Shown one piece after another: positions 1 to 10,926 of a stretch of DNA of 64,000 bases. Each line of letters starts with the position of its first letter. Position 1 is the stretch's first letter. The notes beneath the pieces are model-generated. The model saw only the letters and a program-made list of their open reading frames with translations. It was not told the DNA's origin and ran no database searches. The position numbers and the translations under genes were made by a program. Source of the DNA: Ampullaceana balthica (lineage: Eukaryota > Mollusca > Gastropoda > Lymnaeidae); contig CALYLW010000332.1 in NCBI GenBank assembly GCA_944989445.1, positions 191,001-255,000 on the forward strand. The letters are read 5' to 3'.

Positions 1-186
1 CAAGCGAATCGGAGACCAGACTTTTCCCCTCTCACCCTCCCCCCTCCCCCCCCGGGGTTATGAAGCAAACTTGAGTTAAGACAGATTCAGTCTGTAAATT
101 TTTGAAAATAATCAATACTGTTAGTTATGTCTCAAATATAAGGGATTTATAGTCAAAAACTTTGTTTTTACGGGTTTGTTTTATTA
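1..186 (+). mobile_element. HINE-like element, 3' half (copy 1, truncated by window edge)
   Basis: Begins inside the element at the 'caagcgaatcgg.gaccagactttt' block and runs through the conserved 3' end: ATATAAGGGATTT, then a small AAAAAC-TTT-GTTTTT hairpin, then ACGGGTTTGTTTTATT. The same order recurs in more than ten other copies in the window. The 5' half lies outside the window. Non-coding. Confidence 0.7.
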
Positions 187-915
187 GGTAATCAGTTGCG
201 CACATAATGATTGGAGTGCACATTTTTAAGCACGGTTACAGTACAGTGCACATTTTTAGGTTTAAGTGTCAGAGAACAGTATCATGTAAGAGAGTCACTT
301 CATCTTACTCAAACAACCAGTGAATACATAGACCTTGGGCCATCTTATCCATCGGGAGCCATGGGCACCGAGACTAGGGCCTACGAACTTTTCACCCGCC
401 TACAGAAGTAAGAAAGTAAAATTTAACGACATAAAAAAAAGAATGCTTCACTTAAATAAACTGTGATAAAATGTGGAAATAAATGTAGTATTTATAACTC
501 TTGCATTGTAAAAATTCGCATTAGAGCTGCATTTCATTTTTTTCAAACCTACGTATGTTTACACTGTCGAAGTTATATAAAAATTCCTTCAGATGTCATC
601 TGACGCACCTAGTTCTCTACAGCTTAAAAAAAGAAGTGGCCAGGGAAAGAAACTCTTGTTAATCGCATTGTTGACCAAAGATAAGTTCGAAACGTTGAAG
701 AACGGATGTTTGTCTTTGAGAACTTGTGTTCAGAATATTGAAAGATAGAGGCGGAGATCAATGTATAAATTAAAACTTGTTGGAGACTTTTCTTTTATCG
801 GAGACCTAACCGGTTCTTTCAGAATTTTATTGACATCAAAATCTAAAGAAAGCCAAAGAAACCCGGTTAGTATCTACCAATATTTAAAAAAAACGAATGA
901 GCTGCGCGACAAGGT
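187..915. other. Intergenic stretch, no gene recognised
   Basis: AT-rich sequence with only short open frames of 66 and 100 codons, showing no domain, splice context or repeat signature I recognise. A direct repeat of 'gtgcacatttttaagcacgg'-like sequence sits at 212-260. It may be old repeat debris. Confidence 0.4.
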
Positions 916-1352
916 TGGAGGGCCGTCCATAAATGACGTCATGCGATTTTGGCCAAGATTTTACCCCCCCCCCTTTCATCGTCACACTTCGTTACAAAAA
1001 CTTATACCTCCCTCAAATATGATGTACAAGGCTTTGCCCTCTCCAAAAGCCCGTATTTTCTAATTAAAAGTTAGCATGTTGAAGGTTATTTTTTGTCATT
1101 TAGATATGTATTTAGTGCAAGTCTGCAATAATATATCGTAACACGCGCGAAGCCATTGAAAACGTCATTACATAAATTGCTAGCAATCAAATATTTAAGT
1201 GGAACTGTTATTTAAAGCTGCGCGTTTTTGATGTAACGTCACATTTCTTAAGCATCCCCTCTCCCCCTCGTCACACATCGTAACAAATGCGTGACTCCCT
1301 CCCCCCCCCCACCTCTAGTCGCGTGACGTCATTTATGGATGACCCCTTGCTT
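916..1352. mobile_element. Non-autonomous DNA element with TIRs carrying TGACGTCA (copy 1)
   Basis: The left end reads GGGCCGTCCATAAATGACGT and the right end is its imperfect inverse, GACGTCATTTATGGATGACC. Subterminal C-rich tracts (ccctcccccc with 'tcgtcacacatcgtaacaa') are also inverted. The interior of about 350 bp is non-coding. Each TIR contains the palindrome TGACGTCA, at 934-941 and 1324-1331. The target duplication is not clear, so the superfamily is not assigned. Related copies or fragments occur at 8.1, 35.9, 37.0, 38.8 and 60.2-61.6 kb. Confidence 0.65.
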
Positions 1353-1965
1353 CAATTTATAGTGCTGCATGGTTTGTTGATTGTTGAGCTTAAAGAAGAC
1401 TTTCGCTTGTTGAATGTTTACTTCACAAGGGCCTGTATTAAAATGACTAGCACTTGCTAGCATTTATAATTGCCGAATATTTATTTACTTTAAAAAAACA
1501 TACACTATAAAAAAGGACATTATTTAAAGAAAAAGCAATATATATATATATGTAAATACAAACATACATAAACAGTCACAATTACACACATACATAAACG
1601 TTCACAGTTACATACATACTTAAATAAAAGATAAATATTAAATTGGCCCTAGCCTCCATATCTCAGCCACCCTGGGAAAGGCGATGTACCAATTTTGATA
1701 AGTAAGTTAGCATTTAGTTCAATCCAGAACCTATCAATACAACCCAGGAATGTCTAAACTAATCGAATTCGTCGAGCCGACAATCTTGTTACTGCCCCCG
1801 CCCCTCCAACCAAGCACGGCCACTCTGTTAGCTACTCAATATTCCAACATTACTGGACCACGAAGCGACACGTTGGAAACGCCTATTTTTGGGACTGCCA
1901 ACACCCTTTATTTCACCTCCGATTGACGATGCGAGTTAGGGCAATCTTAATCGAAAGCGCCGGTC
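1353..1965. other. Intergenic stretch with short simple repeats
   Basis: Contains a (TA)n run near 1541-1552 and a diverged 'catacataaacagtcacaatta' tandem at about 1560-1625. No coding signal is seen. Confidence 0.4.
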
Positions 1966-1973
1966 CGTTTAAT

Positions 1974-2130
1974 CTATGGCGGATTAAGGTGGGTGCTGAT
2001 TGGGCTAAAGCCAGGGGCCCCCAAATGATTTAAGGGCCCCAAACTTATTATATTGTATGATAAAGGTGGCTGGACCGGGCCCCAGGTGGATTTGCAGCCA
2101 GGGGCCCCGTGCAATCTTGATCCGCCCCTG
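1974..2130. mobile_element. hAT-type MITE, 8-bp target duplication CGTTTAAT
   Basis: Identical 8-bp direct repeats CGTTTAAT at 1966-1973 and 2131-2138 flank 157 bp whose ends are imperfect inverted repeats (ctatGGCGGATTAAG and CTTGATCCGCCcctg). An 8-bp duplication is the hallmark of hAT elements. The interior carries two 'ccaggggcccc' blocks. No open frame, so it is non-autonomous. Confidence 0.7.
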
Positions 2131-2138
2131 CGTTTAAT

Positions 2139-2761
2139 GGTTACGAATACGTATCAACTTGAAATATAAACATCATGTACCACCCTTTCTTTAAATGAGG
2201 CTCCAAGAAATTTACGTTCGTAAAACATATCTCTGGGGTTTAACTGGGACTCTTTCTTAAGGTTTATATACAGTGCGACTAGTTCGCTAATGTAGCTGCG
2301 AGGGAATGGTTGCCACAGAGCAGTTCTGCATACATAGAACCATTCTATATGATCTGCCACTAACTCATATCCATATCTCATCTCAAGGCGTCAACTCACG
2401 ATCTCTACCCTGGTTCTGGTAAAGCTGTAGATAGTTTGACAGTTGTCTGTACCACTTTATTATGGCAAAGGTTGTTTCTTAAACTATTGGTAGATTCCAT
2501 GCAAGGTGTGTGTCTGCGTCACAAAGCTATGGATTCTATGTACATGAATAGTTATCTTTTTAATATTTTTCACTTTTATACGAAAAAAAACCTCAACCAA
2601 AAAAATCATTTAAAAATAAAAAAATACCAATAACTCCTAGCTTAAAATATGGCTTACGATTTTGCACTGGACGCAAATCTGATTTCTGAATCATTATTAT
2701 CCTAAACACATTTATATTATGAATTCTGAAACGAGAAGCAAACCATTTTTACTACGTTTTT
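2139..2761. other. Intergenic stretch, nothing recognised
   Basis: AT-rich. A 75-codon frame on the minus strand (2154-2381) and a 65-codon frame on the plus strand show no recognisable domain or codon pattern. Confidence 0.35.
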
Positions 2762-3306
2762 AAATCCCTTATATTAACTTCGCGGCCGTGTCTGTCGTCA
2801 TCTCATCATCTCATGGGCGGGCGGGCGGAAAAACAAAAGTCGAAAATGACCCACTTTCCGTGATTCGATCGAGCTGAAATTTGGCACACTGATCCGTCTG
2901 ACCTAACAATGCATCGAATCACAATTTCAGATCGATCGAACGTACCGTAATTAAATTAATGCATTTTTAGTTTATCCTTATATGAGGTATGTAATTCAAA
3001 TTCACGGTTTGTTATTGTTTTTTTCCCCACGTGAAAGTTTGAGTTGACGCATTGAGGCGACCCATCGAAGCGACGGGGTGCTTTTGTTTATATTTTACGT
3101 GTCATGCTGAGCTCGGTCAAGCGAATCGGTGACCAGACTTTTCCCCTCTCCCCCTCCCACCCACCCCTGCCCTATGGGTTATGAAGCAAACTTGAGTTAA
3201 GACAGATTCAGTCTGTAAATGTTTGAAAATAATCAATACTGTTAGTTATGTCTCATATATAAGGGATTTATAGTCAAAAACTTTGTTTTTACGGGTTTGT
3301 TTTATT
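2762..3306 (+). mobile_element. HINE-like element, full-length (copy 2)
   Basis: Starts AAATCCCTTATATTAACTTC, has a TCATC microsatellite near the 5' end, then the recurrent blocks 'gatcgagctgaaatttggca', 'cagatcgatcgaacgtaccg' and 'gaccagacttttcccctctc'. It ends ATATAAGGGATTT + AAAAAC/GTTTTT hairpin + ACGGGTTTGTTTTATT. The 5' AAATCCCTTATAT and the internal 3' ATATAAGGGATTT form the sub-terminal inverted repeat typical of Helentron-derived elements of the DINE-1/HINE type. The classification is inferred from structure. Confidence 0.7.
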
Positions 3307-3690
3307 ATTAACTCGCTTTCGTTGTGCATTGTTTGTCCAAGATTTTTTCAAATCTGCCAACGTAAAATTGAACCACTTCTGATGGTCCTAGAGATCTGAA
3401 AATTTTACCACATATAGATCTTGCATGACAATGCATTGTATCAAAAATTTCAGATCGATCAAATGTACCGTTATTAAATTATTGAACTTTTAAGTTTATC
3501 TATAGTCTATATAAAAGCATCTGTACCGTCGGCTTTTGTTGACATCTGTGAGTTCGCCCCGTGACCACATCGCAATGTTTTTAAAACGTTGGGCGTGCGC
3601 TTGTGAGGTGTTTGGTAAAATAAATAGAGGTAAAAAAATATTTTTAAAAACCAGGTTGTTAGAAGTGGACTAAAAAGAATAAAATAAATA
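3307..3690 (+). repeat. Second dispersed repeat family ('ttaactcgctttcg' block)
   Basis: The block 'ttaactcgctttcgtt ... gtttgtccaagattttttca ... gagatctgaaaattttaccac ... gcatctgtaccgtcggc' recurs at 9608-9864 and, in part, at 11453-11590 and 11950-12125. It shares 'cagatcgatc.aatgtaccg' with the HINE family, so it is probably a diverged relative or a chimera. Confidence 0.55.
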
Positions 3691-4021
3691 GAAGTAAAAA
3701 AAAAGATTTTTAAAAACCACGTTTTTATAAGTGGACTAAAAAGAAGAAAATAATTTAAAACTTATCAGTTCAAGTACTTCGATTTAATATGACTAAAAAC
3801 GTGGAGTGGGTGTTTGATATAAAATTTAAAGATTTCTAATGTAGAAGGCAAAAGAGAGATCTATAAGTGAGAGAATGAGTGAACCGCATATATTAAACCT
3901 CATAAGCGCCCGCCCCATGTTTTTAGTCATATTAAATCGAAGTACTTGAACTAATAAGTTTAAAATTATTTTCTTCTTTTTAGTCAGCTTATAAAAACGT
4001 GGTTTTTAAAAATCTTTTTTT
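3691..4021. mobile_element. Palindromic (foldback) element, copy 1
   Basis: Left arm (about 3691-3800: 'tttttaaaaaccacgttttt ... ggactaaaaagaagaaaata ... gtacttcgatttaatatgac') is repeated in inverted order at about 3915-4020. Arms are about 105 bp around a unique loop of about 110 bp. No open frame. A second copy lies at 11608-11942 and a single arm at 12128-12245. Confidence 0.7.
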
Positions 4022-4496
4022 AAATCCCTTATATTAACTTCGCGGCCGTCTCATCATCTCATCATCTCATCATCTCATGGGCTGGGCGGGCGGAAAAACA
4101 GAAGTCAAAAATGACCCAACTTACCGTCATCCGATCGAGCTGAAATTTGGCACACCAGCCCGTCTCACCTAACAATGCATCGTATCAAAATTTCAGATCG
4201 ATCGATTGTACCGTAATTAAATAAATGCATTTTTAGTTTATCCTTATCTAACGTATGTAATTGAAATTCACGGTTTGTTATTGTTTTTTTCTTCCACTTC
4301 CATGTGAGTTTGAGTTGACGCCGACCGTCGTGCCGACACCCCCTCTCGTCCCACCCCCATTTATTAAAGACAAGGGACATCACTCGGTGTCAGTCTGTCA
4401 ATGTTTGTAGCGTTTGAAAATAATCAATACTGTTAGTTATGTCTCATATATAATGGATTTATAGTCAAAAACTTTGTTTTTACGGGTTTGTTTTAT
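4022..4496 (+). mobile_element. HINE-like element (copy 3)
   Basis: AAATCCC start, (TCATC)n near the 5' end, 'gagctgaaatttggcacacc' block, then 'tttatagtcaaaaactttg' and ACGGGTTTGTTTTATT at the end. The middle segment differs from copies 2 and 9-11 ('tcgtgccgacaccccctc'), marking a subfamily shared with the copy at 9147. Confidence 0.7.
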
Positions 4497-4699
4497 TTAT
4501 TATTATTTTTAAATCCCTTATATTAACTTCACCGGCGTCTCTCTCTCTCTCTCTGTCTGTCTTGGGCGGGCGGAAAAACAGAAGTCAAAAATGACCCACT
4601 TCCCATGATCCGATCGAACTGAAATTTGGCACACGGACCCGTCTAACCTAACAATGCATCATATCAAAATTTCAGGTCGATCGAACGTACCGTAATTAA

Positions 4700-7610
4700 G
4701 GGCAGGTTAAACCCCTAAAATCTTAATTTTGTGTTAAAAAACGTTAATTTTGAAAATCATCTTTTTACTAAGTATATTCATTTCCAAATACAATGACATA
4801 CTTATCTTTTAAATAAACGCATTAAAAGTATTTTAATTTAATTATTTAAACCGGTAAGGTATGAGAAAAAATACCTAATTAATTATGCAAAAATTTTAAA
4901 TTATTTAAATTGTCCATAACTTTGCTTATTTTTAACGGATTTCATTTTTTTTTCCACCCAAATAAGCGAAATTTAAATACTGAACAACTTCTTATAAAAG
5001 GTCAACATAAGTGTAAGAATAATTTTCATTGGTTGATAGAAAGGAAGTTTATTTGCTGAAGCCAATCACATCTCTTCTTATATGAAAAAAACAACTTGAC
5101 TTCACCGGAAGTGACCTCTCGTAAACTCAAGTTGTTTACTTGCACATTGTGAAGCCTGTGAAGATTAATGTGAACTGTGTTGGATTCTGTGTTTTATAAG
5201 GACCTGTTTATTTAGTTCAATTTTAAATTTAAAATATCAATGGATAAAGTTAAAAAGCAAGGGAATAAATATCGTTGTAAAAAGCGTAAATTTTACGGAA
5301 ATAGATTTACTAAAAAAAATAACGCTATTGATAGTGACTCTAACTCTATCGCCCCGATCGCTTCGGTTTCTGGTACTCAAGTTATCGAAGATATTGTTAT
5401 TGACCCTATAGACAATAATTTAAACTCGATACCCACATCTTCTTCATTTCAAAAACTAAATGATTCTATAAATGTTTCTAGCCCCAATTTTCCTAAAATT
5501 AGTGGTTTTCGCATTGTAGATGTTGGATCAATAATAGCATTTATCCAGTCATTCCCTTGCTCATTATGTGAGCAGATTACCACTTATTCTGTTAGAGAAG
5601 AGCTAAGTGGAATAAGTAGTATTTTATATTTTAAATGCATCAAGTGTAGGGATGAAATAGAATTTAAGACATGTACTGAGAATGTCAAACCTTAGACTAC
5701 AATTAGCAATGAACAGCATTGGCTGTCATCAAGAAAAAACTAAAAGATTTCTAGGGAACATGGACATGCCTCCCCCAGTTAGTGCTCCCATAGTCACTAA
5801 ATATAAGGATAGAATTCATTTTGCTACAAATGAAGTAGCAAAAGAGTGCATGTCTCAGGCAGCATTAGAACTAAAAGAAGCCCAGGGTAGTAATGTTACT
5901 GTTTCCTGTGATGGGACCTGGCAGCGCCGAGGCTTTGTTTCGAAGAACGGAGTAGCTACTGTTTTGTCAGTAAATTCCAACAAAGGGCCTTCCAAAGTAG
6001 TTGATACTCATGTGAGTAGCAACTACTGTGATAAGTGTTCTAAGGCTAAAAAAAGATTTCCTGATAACTCTGATTATCAGGATTGGTTTACAAACCATTT
6101 AGGTGACAGGGAATGTGAATCAAATCACCAAGGTACATCTGGTCAGATGGAACCTAAAGGCATTTTAAAAATCTTTCGCCGCTCTGAAGATATGCATGGT
6201 CTAACTTACACTGGTTATTTAGGGGATGGGGATTCTAAAAGTTTTAAAAGTGTAGCTGAAGCTAGTCCTCCAGTTTATGAAGAGGTATCAATTTTAAAAT
6301 TAGAATGTTGCGGCCATGTTCAGAAGCGAATGGGAAAACGCTTGATAGATAAAGTAAATGAGCATAAGGGTAAATCATTTAAAGACAATGGTAAAAAGTT
6401 ATATAGGAATAGGTGGGGCTGGAAGATTAACAAAATGTGCTATAAAGCGCATTCAAGGACATTATGGGGCAGCAATAAGAAAAAATTCAGGGGACATGGG
6501 TAAAATGAAAAAAAGTATTTGGGCAATATATCACCATCGGGAGGGTAAGCACAATGATTGTGGTAGTTGGTGCCCCAAAGATAAAGATTTAGAAGCTGCA
6601 AATAAGAACTGCCTTCCTCCATTTGTAATGAAAATTATTAAACCTATATTTGAGGAGCTTTCATCGGATGCTCTTTTAGCAAAGTGTGTTCACGGAGGGA
6701 CTCAGAACGCTAATGAAGCATTCCATAATTTAATTTGGTATCGCTGTCCTAAGACAACTTTTGTTGGGAGAAAGAGACTAGAAATAGCTGTAGATGATGC
6801 CACAATAGTTTATAACAATGGTGAATTAAAAAGGGGGGACATATTCAAAAATTTGGGCTTAAATTTTGGAAAATATTGTTTTCAGACATTTTCTAGAATA
6901 GATAAAAAGCGCGTATCCTCCTCACTTATTCAAAATTTAGATAGAAGTAAAGCTAAAAGGGCTAAAAAAGTCTGTATTATCAAGTAAGGAATTGGATAAG
7001 GAAGAGTTTTATGTTGCTGGGGGTTTCTAAATTTGATAAAATTCCCTTAAAAATGTAAATTTGTAAGTTTTTTTCAATTTTCTCAAAATCTCATTTTTCT
7101 TAAAATTAATTCACATTTAACATTGTAACTTTAAAATTACTTATTGTATAGCTGTATAAATTGGCAGGAATGTTCTTTATATATGTATTGGTGTGACTGT
7201 CTATGGTCTTTAAACCTGTTCTAAAACCTAAGGAAATATTCAGGAAAATGTTATCCCCTACCCTAAAAATGTTTCATCGAAGGACATGGATATGTAAAGA
7301 ATTCAGGTAAATTTCATTTTTTATTCTATTTCAACCATTATAGTCGACATTTTTAGTATGACTGAGTTCTACAACATATCAAATTTTTAAGGTCCTGGGG
7401 CTATTTGTTTTTGAGATACATTGATTTTTCATTTAGGTCATATTTTAACATTTTCGCAACAATTTACCCTAAAAATGATGAAAAACTATATTTTTTAATA
7501 ACTTAGATTTTTTTAGTATTTTTTTTATTGATTTTAGACGTGTTTTTTAATAGCTGAAGCAAAAAAAATAGTCAAATTCCAATATTTCAATTTAGGGGTT
7601 TAACCTGCCC
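4700..7610 (+). mobile_element. Kolobok-type DNA transposon, 2911 bp, TTAA target duplication
   Basis: Perfect 20-bp terminal inverted repeats (4700-4719, starting GGGCAGGTTAAACCCC, and 7591-7610) are flanked by TTAA at 4696-4699 and 7611-7614. TTAA duplication is known for Kolobok and piggyBac. The encoded transposase has the DGTW ... GDGDS ... NANEAFHNLIW signature of the Kolobok/'Mutator-like' domain, not piggyBac. The inserted site is an identifiable HINE copy. The ends look intact, but the coding region has two frameshifts, so it is probably non-autonomous unless they are assembly errors. Confidence 0.88.
5240..6987 (+). pseudogene. Kolobok transposase, two frameshifts
   Basis: Three overlapping frames (5240-5695, 5682-6503, 6358-6987) read as one protein of about 580 residues if two single-base shifts near 5690 and 6400 are allowed. 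The N-terminal part is basic (about 40 residues rich in K/R), with two C..C pairs, CSLC and CIKC, suggesting a zinc-binding region. The catalytic core shows VSCDGTWQRRGF (first Asp), YCDKCSKAKK, YLGDGDSKSF (second Asp) and GGTQNANEAFHNLIWYRCPK (Glu). These are the expected DDE landmarks of Kolobok transposases. The 13-base overlap between the first two frames could instead be read as a spliced or recoded junction, but no intron signal is evident. Nuclear DNA-binding cut-and-paste enzyme by family knowledge. Confidence 0.82.
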
Positions 7611-7982
7611 TTAAATTAATGCATTTTTAGTTTATCCTTATATGAGGTATGTAATTTAAATTCACGGTTTGTTATTGTTTTTTTGGCACGTGAAAGTTTG
7701 AGCTGACGCATTGAGGCGACCCAACGAAGCGTCGGGGCGCTTTTGTTTACATTTTACGTGTCACTCTGAGCTCGGTCAAGCGAATCGGTGACCAGACTTT
7801 TCCCCTCTCCCCCTCCAACCCACCCCTCCCCCCTAGGGTTATGAAGCAAACTTGAGTTAAGACAGATTCAGTCTGTAAATGTTTGAAAATAATCAATACT
7901 GTTAGTTATGTCTCATATATAAGGGATTTATAGTAAAAAAAACTTTGTTTTTACGGGTTTGTTTTATTTACTTCTATTTATT

Positions 7983-8133
7983 AAATCCCTTATATTAACT
8001 TCGCGGCCGTCTCATCATCTCATCATCTCATGGGCTGGGCGTGCGGAAAAACAAAAGTCGAAAATGACCCACTTTCCTTGATCCGATCGAGCTGAAATTT
8101 GGCACACTGACCCGTCTGACCTAACAATGCATC
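7983..8133 (+). mobile_element. HINE-like element, 5' fragment (copy 5)
   Basis: AAATCCC start with (TCATC)n and 'gagctgaaatttggcacact', broken off at 'aacaatgcatcg', where sequence of the TGACGTCA-TIR family begins. Confidence 0.65.
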
Positions 8134-8247
8134 GCTTTGTGACGTTATAATGGAGTGGGGTCTAACTTTTTATGACGACGTGTGACGAGGGGAGGGGGTG
8201 AAAAATAGCCTGAATCGCGTGACGTCATTTATGGACGGCCCCTTATT
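8134..8247. mobile_element. TGACGTCA-TIR element, right-end fragment (copy 2)
   Basis: G-rich subterminal block 'tgtgacgaggggaggg' followed by GCGTGACGTCATTTATGGAC and GGCCCCTT, as at the right ends of the copies at 1.3 and 38.8 kb. The TGACGTCA palindrome is at 8220-8227. No left end is found; the HINE fragment is abutted directly. Confidence 0.6.
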
Positions 8248-8456
8248 AAAACATACTAGTGCTTTGTCATCGCTTTTATTTAGTAGCTCATATTCGGGCC
8301 ATTGTTTGATCGCGTTCCACTAACTCCCTAAGCACAAACAAGCAACGATCTATTTTATTATTTGTGTTTGTTGTCGTTGCTGTTTAATTTCTGAACGCCA
8401 TTTGCACAGATTGTCTTTTTTTAAAAGTAAAAACGGTTGTGGGTAAATTCATCTAT

Positions 8457-8968
8457 TAATAAAACAAACCCTTAAAAATAACGTTTTTGACCATAAATCC
8501 CTTATATATGAGTCATAACTAACAGTATTGATTATTTTCAAACGCGTTAAGCATTTACAGACTGAATCTGTCTTAACTCAACTTTGCTTCATAACCCTAG
8601 GGGGGGGGGTTGGACCCAGCTCAGCATGACACGTAAAATGTAAACAAAAGCACGCCGGTACTTCGATGGGTCGACGTCAAAGCGTCAACTCAAACTCTCA
8701 CGTGGGAAAAAAAACAATAAAAATCGGAATTTGAATTACATGCGTTATATAAGGATAAACTAAAAATGCATTAATTTATTTACGGTACGTTCGATCGATC
8801 TGAAATTTTGTTACGATGCATTGTTAGGTGAGACGGGTCCGTGTGCCAAATTTCAGCTCGATCGGATCACGGGAAGTGGGTCATTTTCGACTTTTGTATT
8901 TCCGCCCGCCCAAGACAGAGATGACGACAGAGAGACAGAGACGCCGGTGAAGTTACTATAAGGGATTT
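8457..8968 (-). mobile_element. HINE-like element, reverse orientation (copy 6)
   Basis: On the minus strand it starts AAATCCCTTATAGTAACTTC at 8968 and ends with the hairpin and GGGTTTGTTTTATTA at 8457. It carries the 'cgccggtg ... gtctctctg' subfamily 5' region shared with the copies at 4511 and 9147. Confidence 0.7.
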
Positions 8969-9146
8969 AAAAAGATAATTCTCCATATCAATTTGCAAAC
9001 ATCATACTAAGAAACAATCTCAATATTGCTTCTACATCAGTTAATGCCCGTTTGGACACGATCGTTAAATAATATTATCCTACACCGATCTTGATGTGCC
9101 AGAATATCATTATCGCTTATGCATGGGGTTAACTAAGTCTATTTTT

Positions 9147-9607
9147 AAATCCCTTATATTAACCTCACCGGCGTCTCTGTCTCTCTGTCTGTCTCTCTCT
9201 CTGTCTGTCGTCATCTCATGGGTGGGCGGGCGGAAAAACAAAAGTCGAAAATGACCCACTTCCCGTGATCCGATTGAGCTGAAATTTGGCACACGGACCC
9301 GTCTAACCTAACAATCGAACTTACCGTAATTAAATTAATGCATTTTTAGTTTATCCTAATATGAGGTATGTAATTCAAATTCACGGTTTGTTATTGTTTT
9401 TTTCCACGTGAGTTTGAGTTGACGCTTAGACGTCGACCGACGTGCCGACACCCCCTCACGACCCATCCCCCGTTAAAAGACAGGGGACATCACTCGGTGT
9501 CAATCCGTAAATATTTGTGGCGTTGAAACATAATCAATACTTTTAATTATGATTAAAATATAAGGGATTTATAGTAGAAAACTTTGTTTTTACGGGTTTG
9601 TTTTATT
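9147..9607 (+). mobile_element. HINE-like element (copy 7)
   Basis: AAATCCC start, (CTCTGT)n microsatellite, 'gagctgaaatttggcacacg' block and a diverged 3' end with ATATAAGGGATTT followed by the hairpin and GGGTTTGTTTTATT. A 60-codon minus-strand frame over it is the microsatellite in translation, not a gene. Confidence 0.7.
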
Positions 9608-9864
9608 ACCACGTTTTTATTAACTCGCTTTCGTTGGTGTGGCATTGTTGGTTTGTTGGTTTGTCCAAGATTTTTTCAAATCTGCCAAAGTAAAATTGAA
9701 CCACTTCTGATGGTTCTAGAGATCTCAAAATTTTACCACAGATAGATCTTGGATGACAATGCATTGTATTAAAATTTCAGATCGATCGAATGTACCGTTA
9801 TTAAATTATTGAACTTTTTAGTTTATCTATAGTCTATATATAAGCATCTGTACCGTCGGCTTTT
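9608..9864 (+). repeat. Second dispersed repeat family, copy 2
   Basis: Closely matches 3307-3540 ('ttaactcgctttcgtt', 'gtttgtccaagattttttca', 'ctgtaccgtcggctttt'). As at 3.3 kb, it directly follows the 3' end of a HINE copy. Confidence 0.55.
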
Positions 9865-9868
9865 TAAA

Positions 9869-10406
9869 AAATTCCTTATATTAACTTCGCGGCCGTCTCA
9901 TCATCTCTCTCATCTCATCATCTCATGGGCGGGCGGAAAAACAAAAGTCGAAAATGACCCACTTCCCGTGATTCGATCGAGCTGAAATTTGACACACTGA
10001 CCCGTCTGACCTAACAATGCATCGTATCAAAATTTCAGATCGATCGAACGTACCGTAATTAAATTAATACATTTTTAGTTTATCCTTATATGAGGTATGT
10101 AATTCAAATTCACTGTTTGTTTGTTTTTTTTTCCCACGTGAAATTTTGAGCTGACGCATTGAGGCGACCCAACGAAGCGACGGGGCGCTTTTGTTTACAT
10201 TTTACGTGTCACTCTGAGCTCGGTCAAGCGAATCGGTGACCAGACTTTTCCCCTCTCCCCCTCCCACCCCCCCTAGGGTTATGAAGCAAATTTGAGTTAA
10301 GACAGATTCAGTCTGTAGATATTTGAAAATAATCAATACTGTTAGTTATGTCTCATATATAAGGGATTTATAGTCAAAAACTTTGTTTTTACGGGTTTGT
10401 TTTATT
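9869..10406 (+). mobile_element. HINE-like element (copy 8), first of a head-to-tail triplet
   Basis: 5' end (aaattccttatattaacttc) through GGGTTTGTTTTATT, with the next copy starting at the very next base. Its 3' half is nearly identical to that of copy 9. Confidence 0.75.
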
Positions 10407-10926
10407 AAATCCCTTATATTAACTTCGCGGCCGTCTCAAGGGATGGGCGGGCGGAAAAACAAAAGTCGAAGATTACCCACTTTCAGTGATCCGATCGAGC
10501 TGAAATTTGGCACACGGACCCGTCTTACCTAACAATGCATCGTATTAAAATTTCAAATCGATCGAACGTACCGTAATTAAATTAATGCATTTTTAGTTTA
10601 TCCTTATATGAGGTATGTAATTCAAATTCACGGTTTGTTATTGTTTTTTTCCCACGTGAAAGTTTGAGCTGACGCATTGAGGCGACCCAACGAAGCGACG
10701 GGGCGCTTTTGTTTACATTTTACGTGTCACTCTGAGCTCGGTCAAGCGAATCGGTGACCAGACTTTTCCCCTCTCCCCCCCCACCCCCCCCCCTAGGGTT
10801 ATGAAGCAAATTTGAGTTAAGACAGATTCAGTCTGTAGATATTTGAAAATAATCAATACTGTTAGTTATGTCTCATATATAAGGGATTTATAGTCAAAAA
10901 CTTTGTTTTTACGGGTTTGTTTTATT
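10407..10926 (+). mobile_element. HINE-like element (copy 9), middle of the triplet
   Basis: 520 bp from AAATCCC to the next AAATCCC at 10927. The 5' half ('ctcaagggatgggcgggcgg', 'gaagattacccactttcag') matches copy 10 almost perfectly, while the 3' half matches copy 8. Confidence 0.75.

Larger units (their letters stand above)
4511..7973 (+). mobile_element. HINE-like element (copy 4) split by a Kolobok insertion
   Basis: The 5' part is 4511-4699 and the 3' part 7611-7973. They join without a gap once the Kolobok element and one TTAA are removed, giving 'ccgtaattaaattaatgcat', the same sequence as in intact copies. The Kolobok therefore inserted after this HINE copy. Confidence 0.8.

Noticed and set aside
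5682..6503. Separate host gene of 273 codons
   Set aside because: It is the middle part of the Kolobok transposase, inside TIRs and TTAA duplications.
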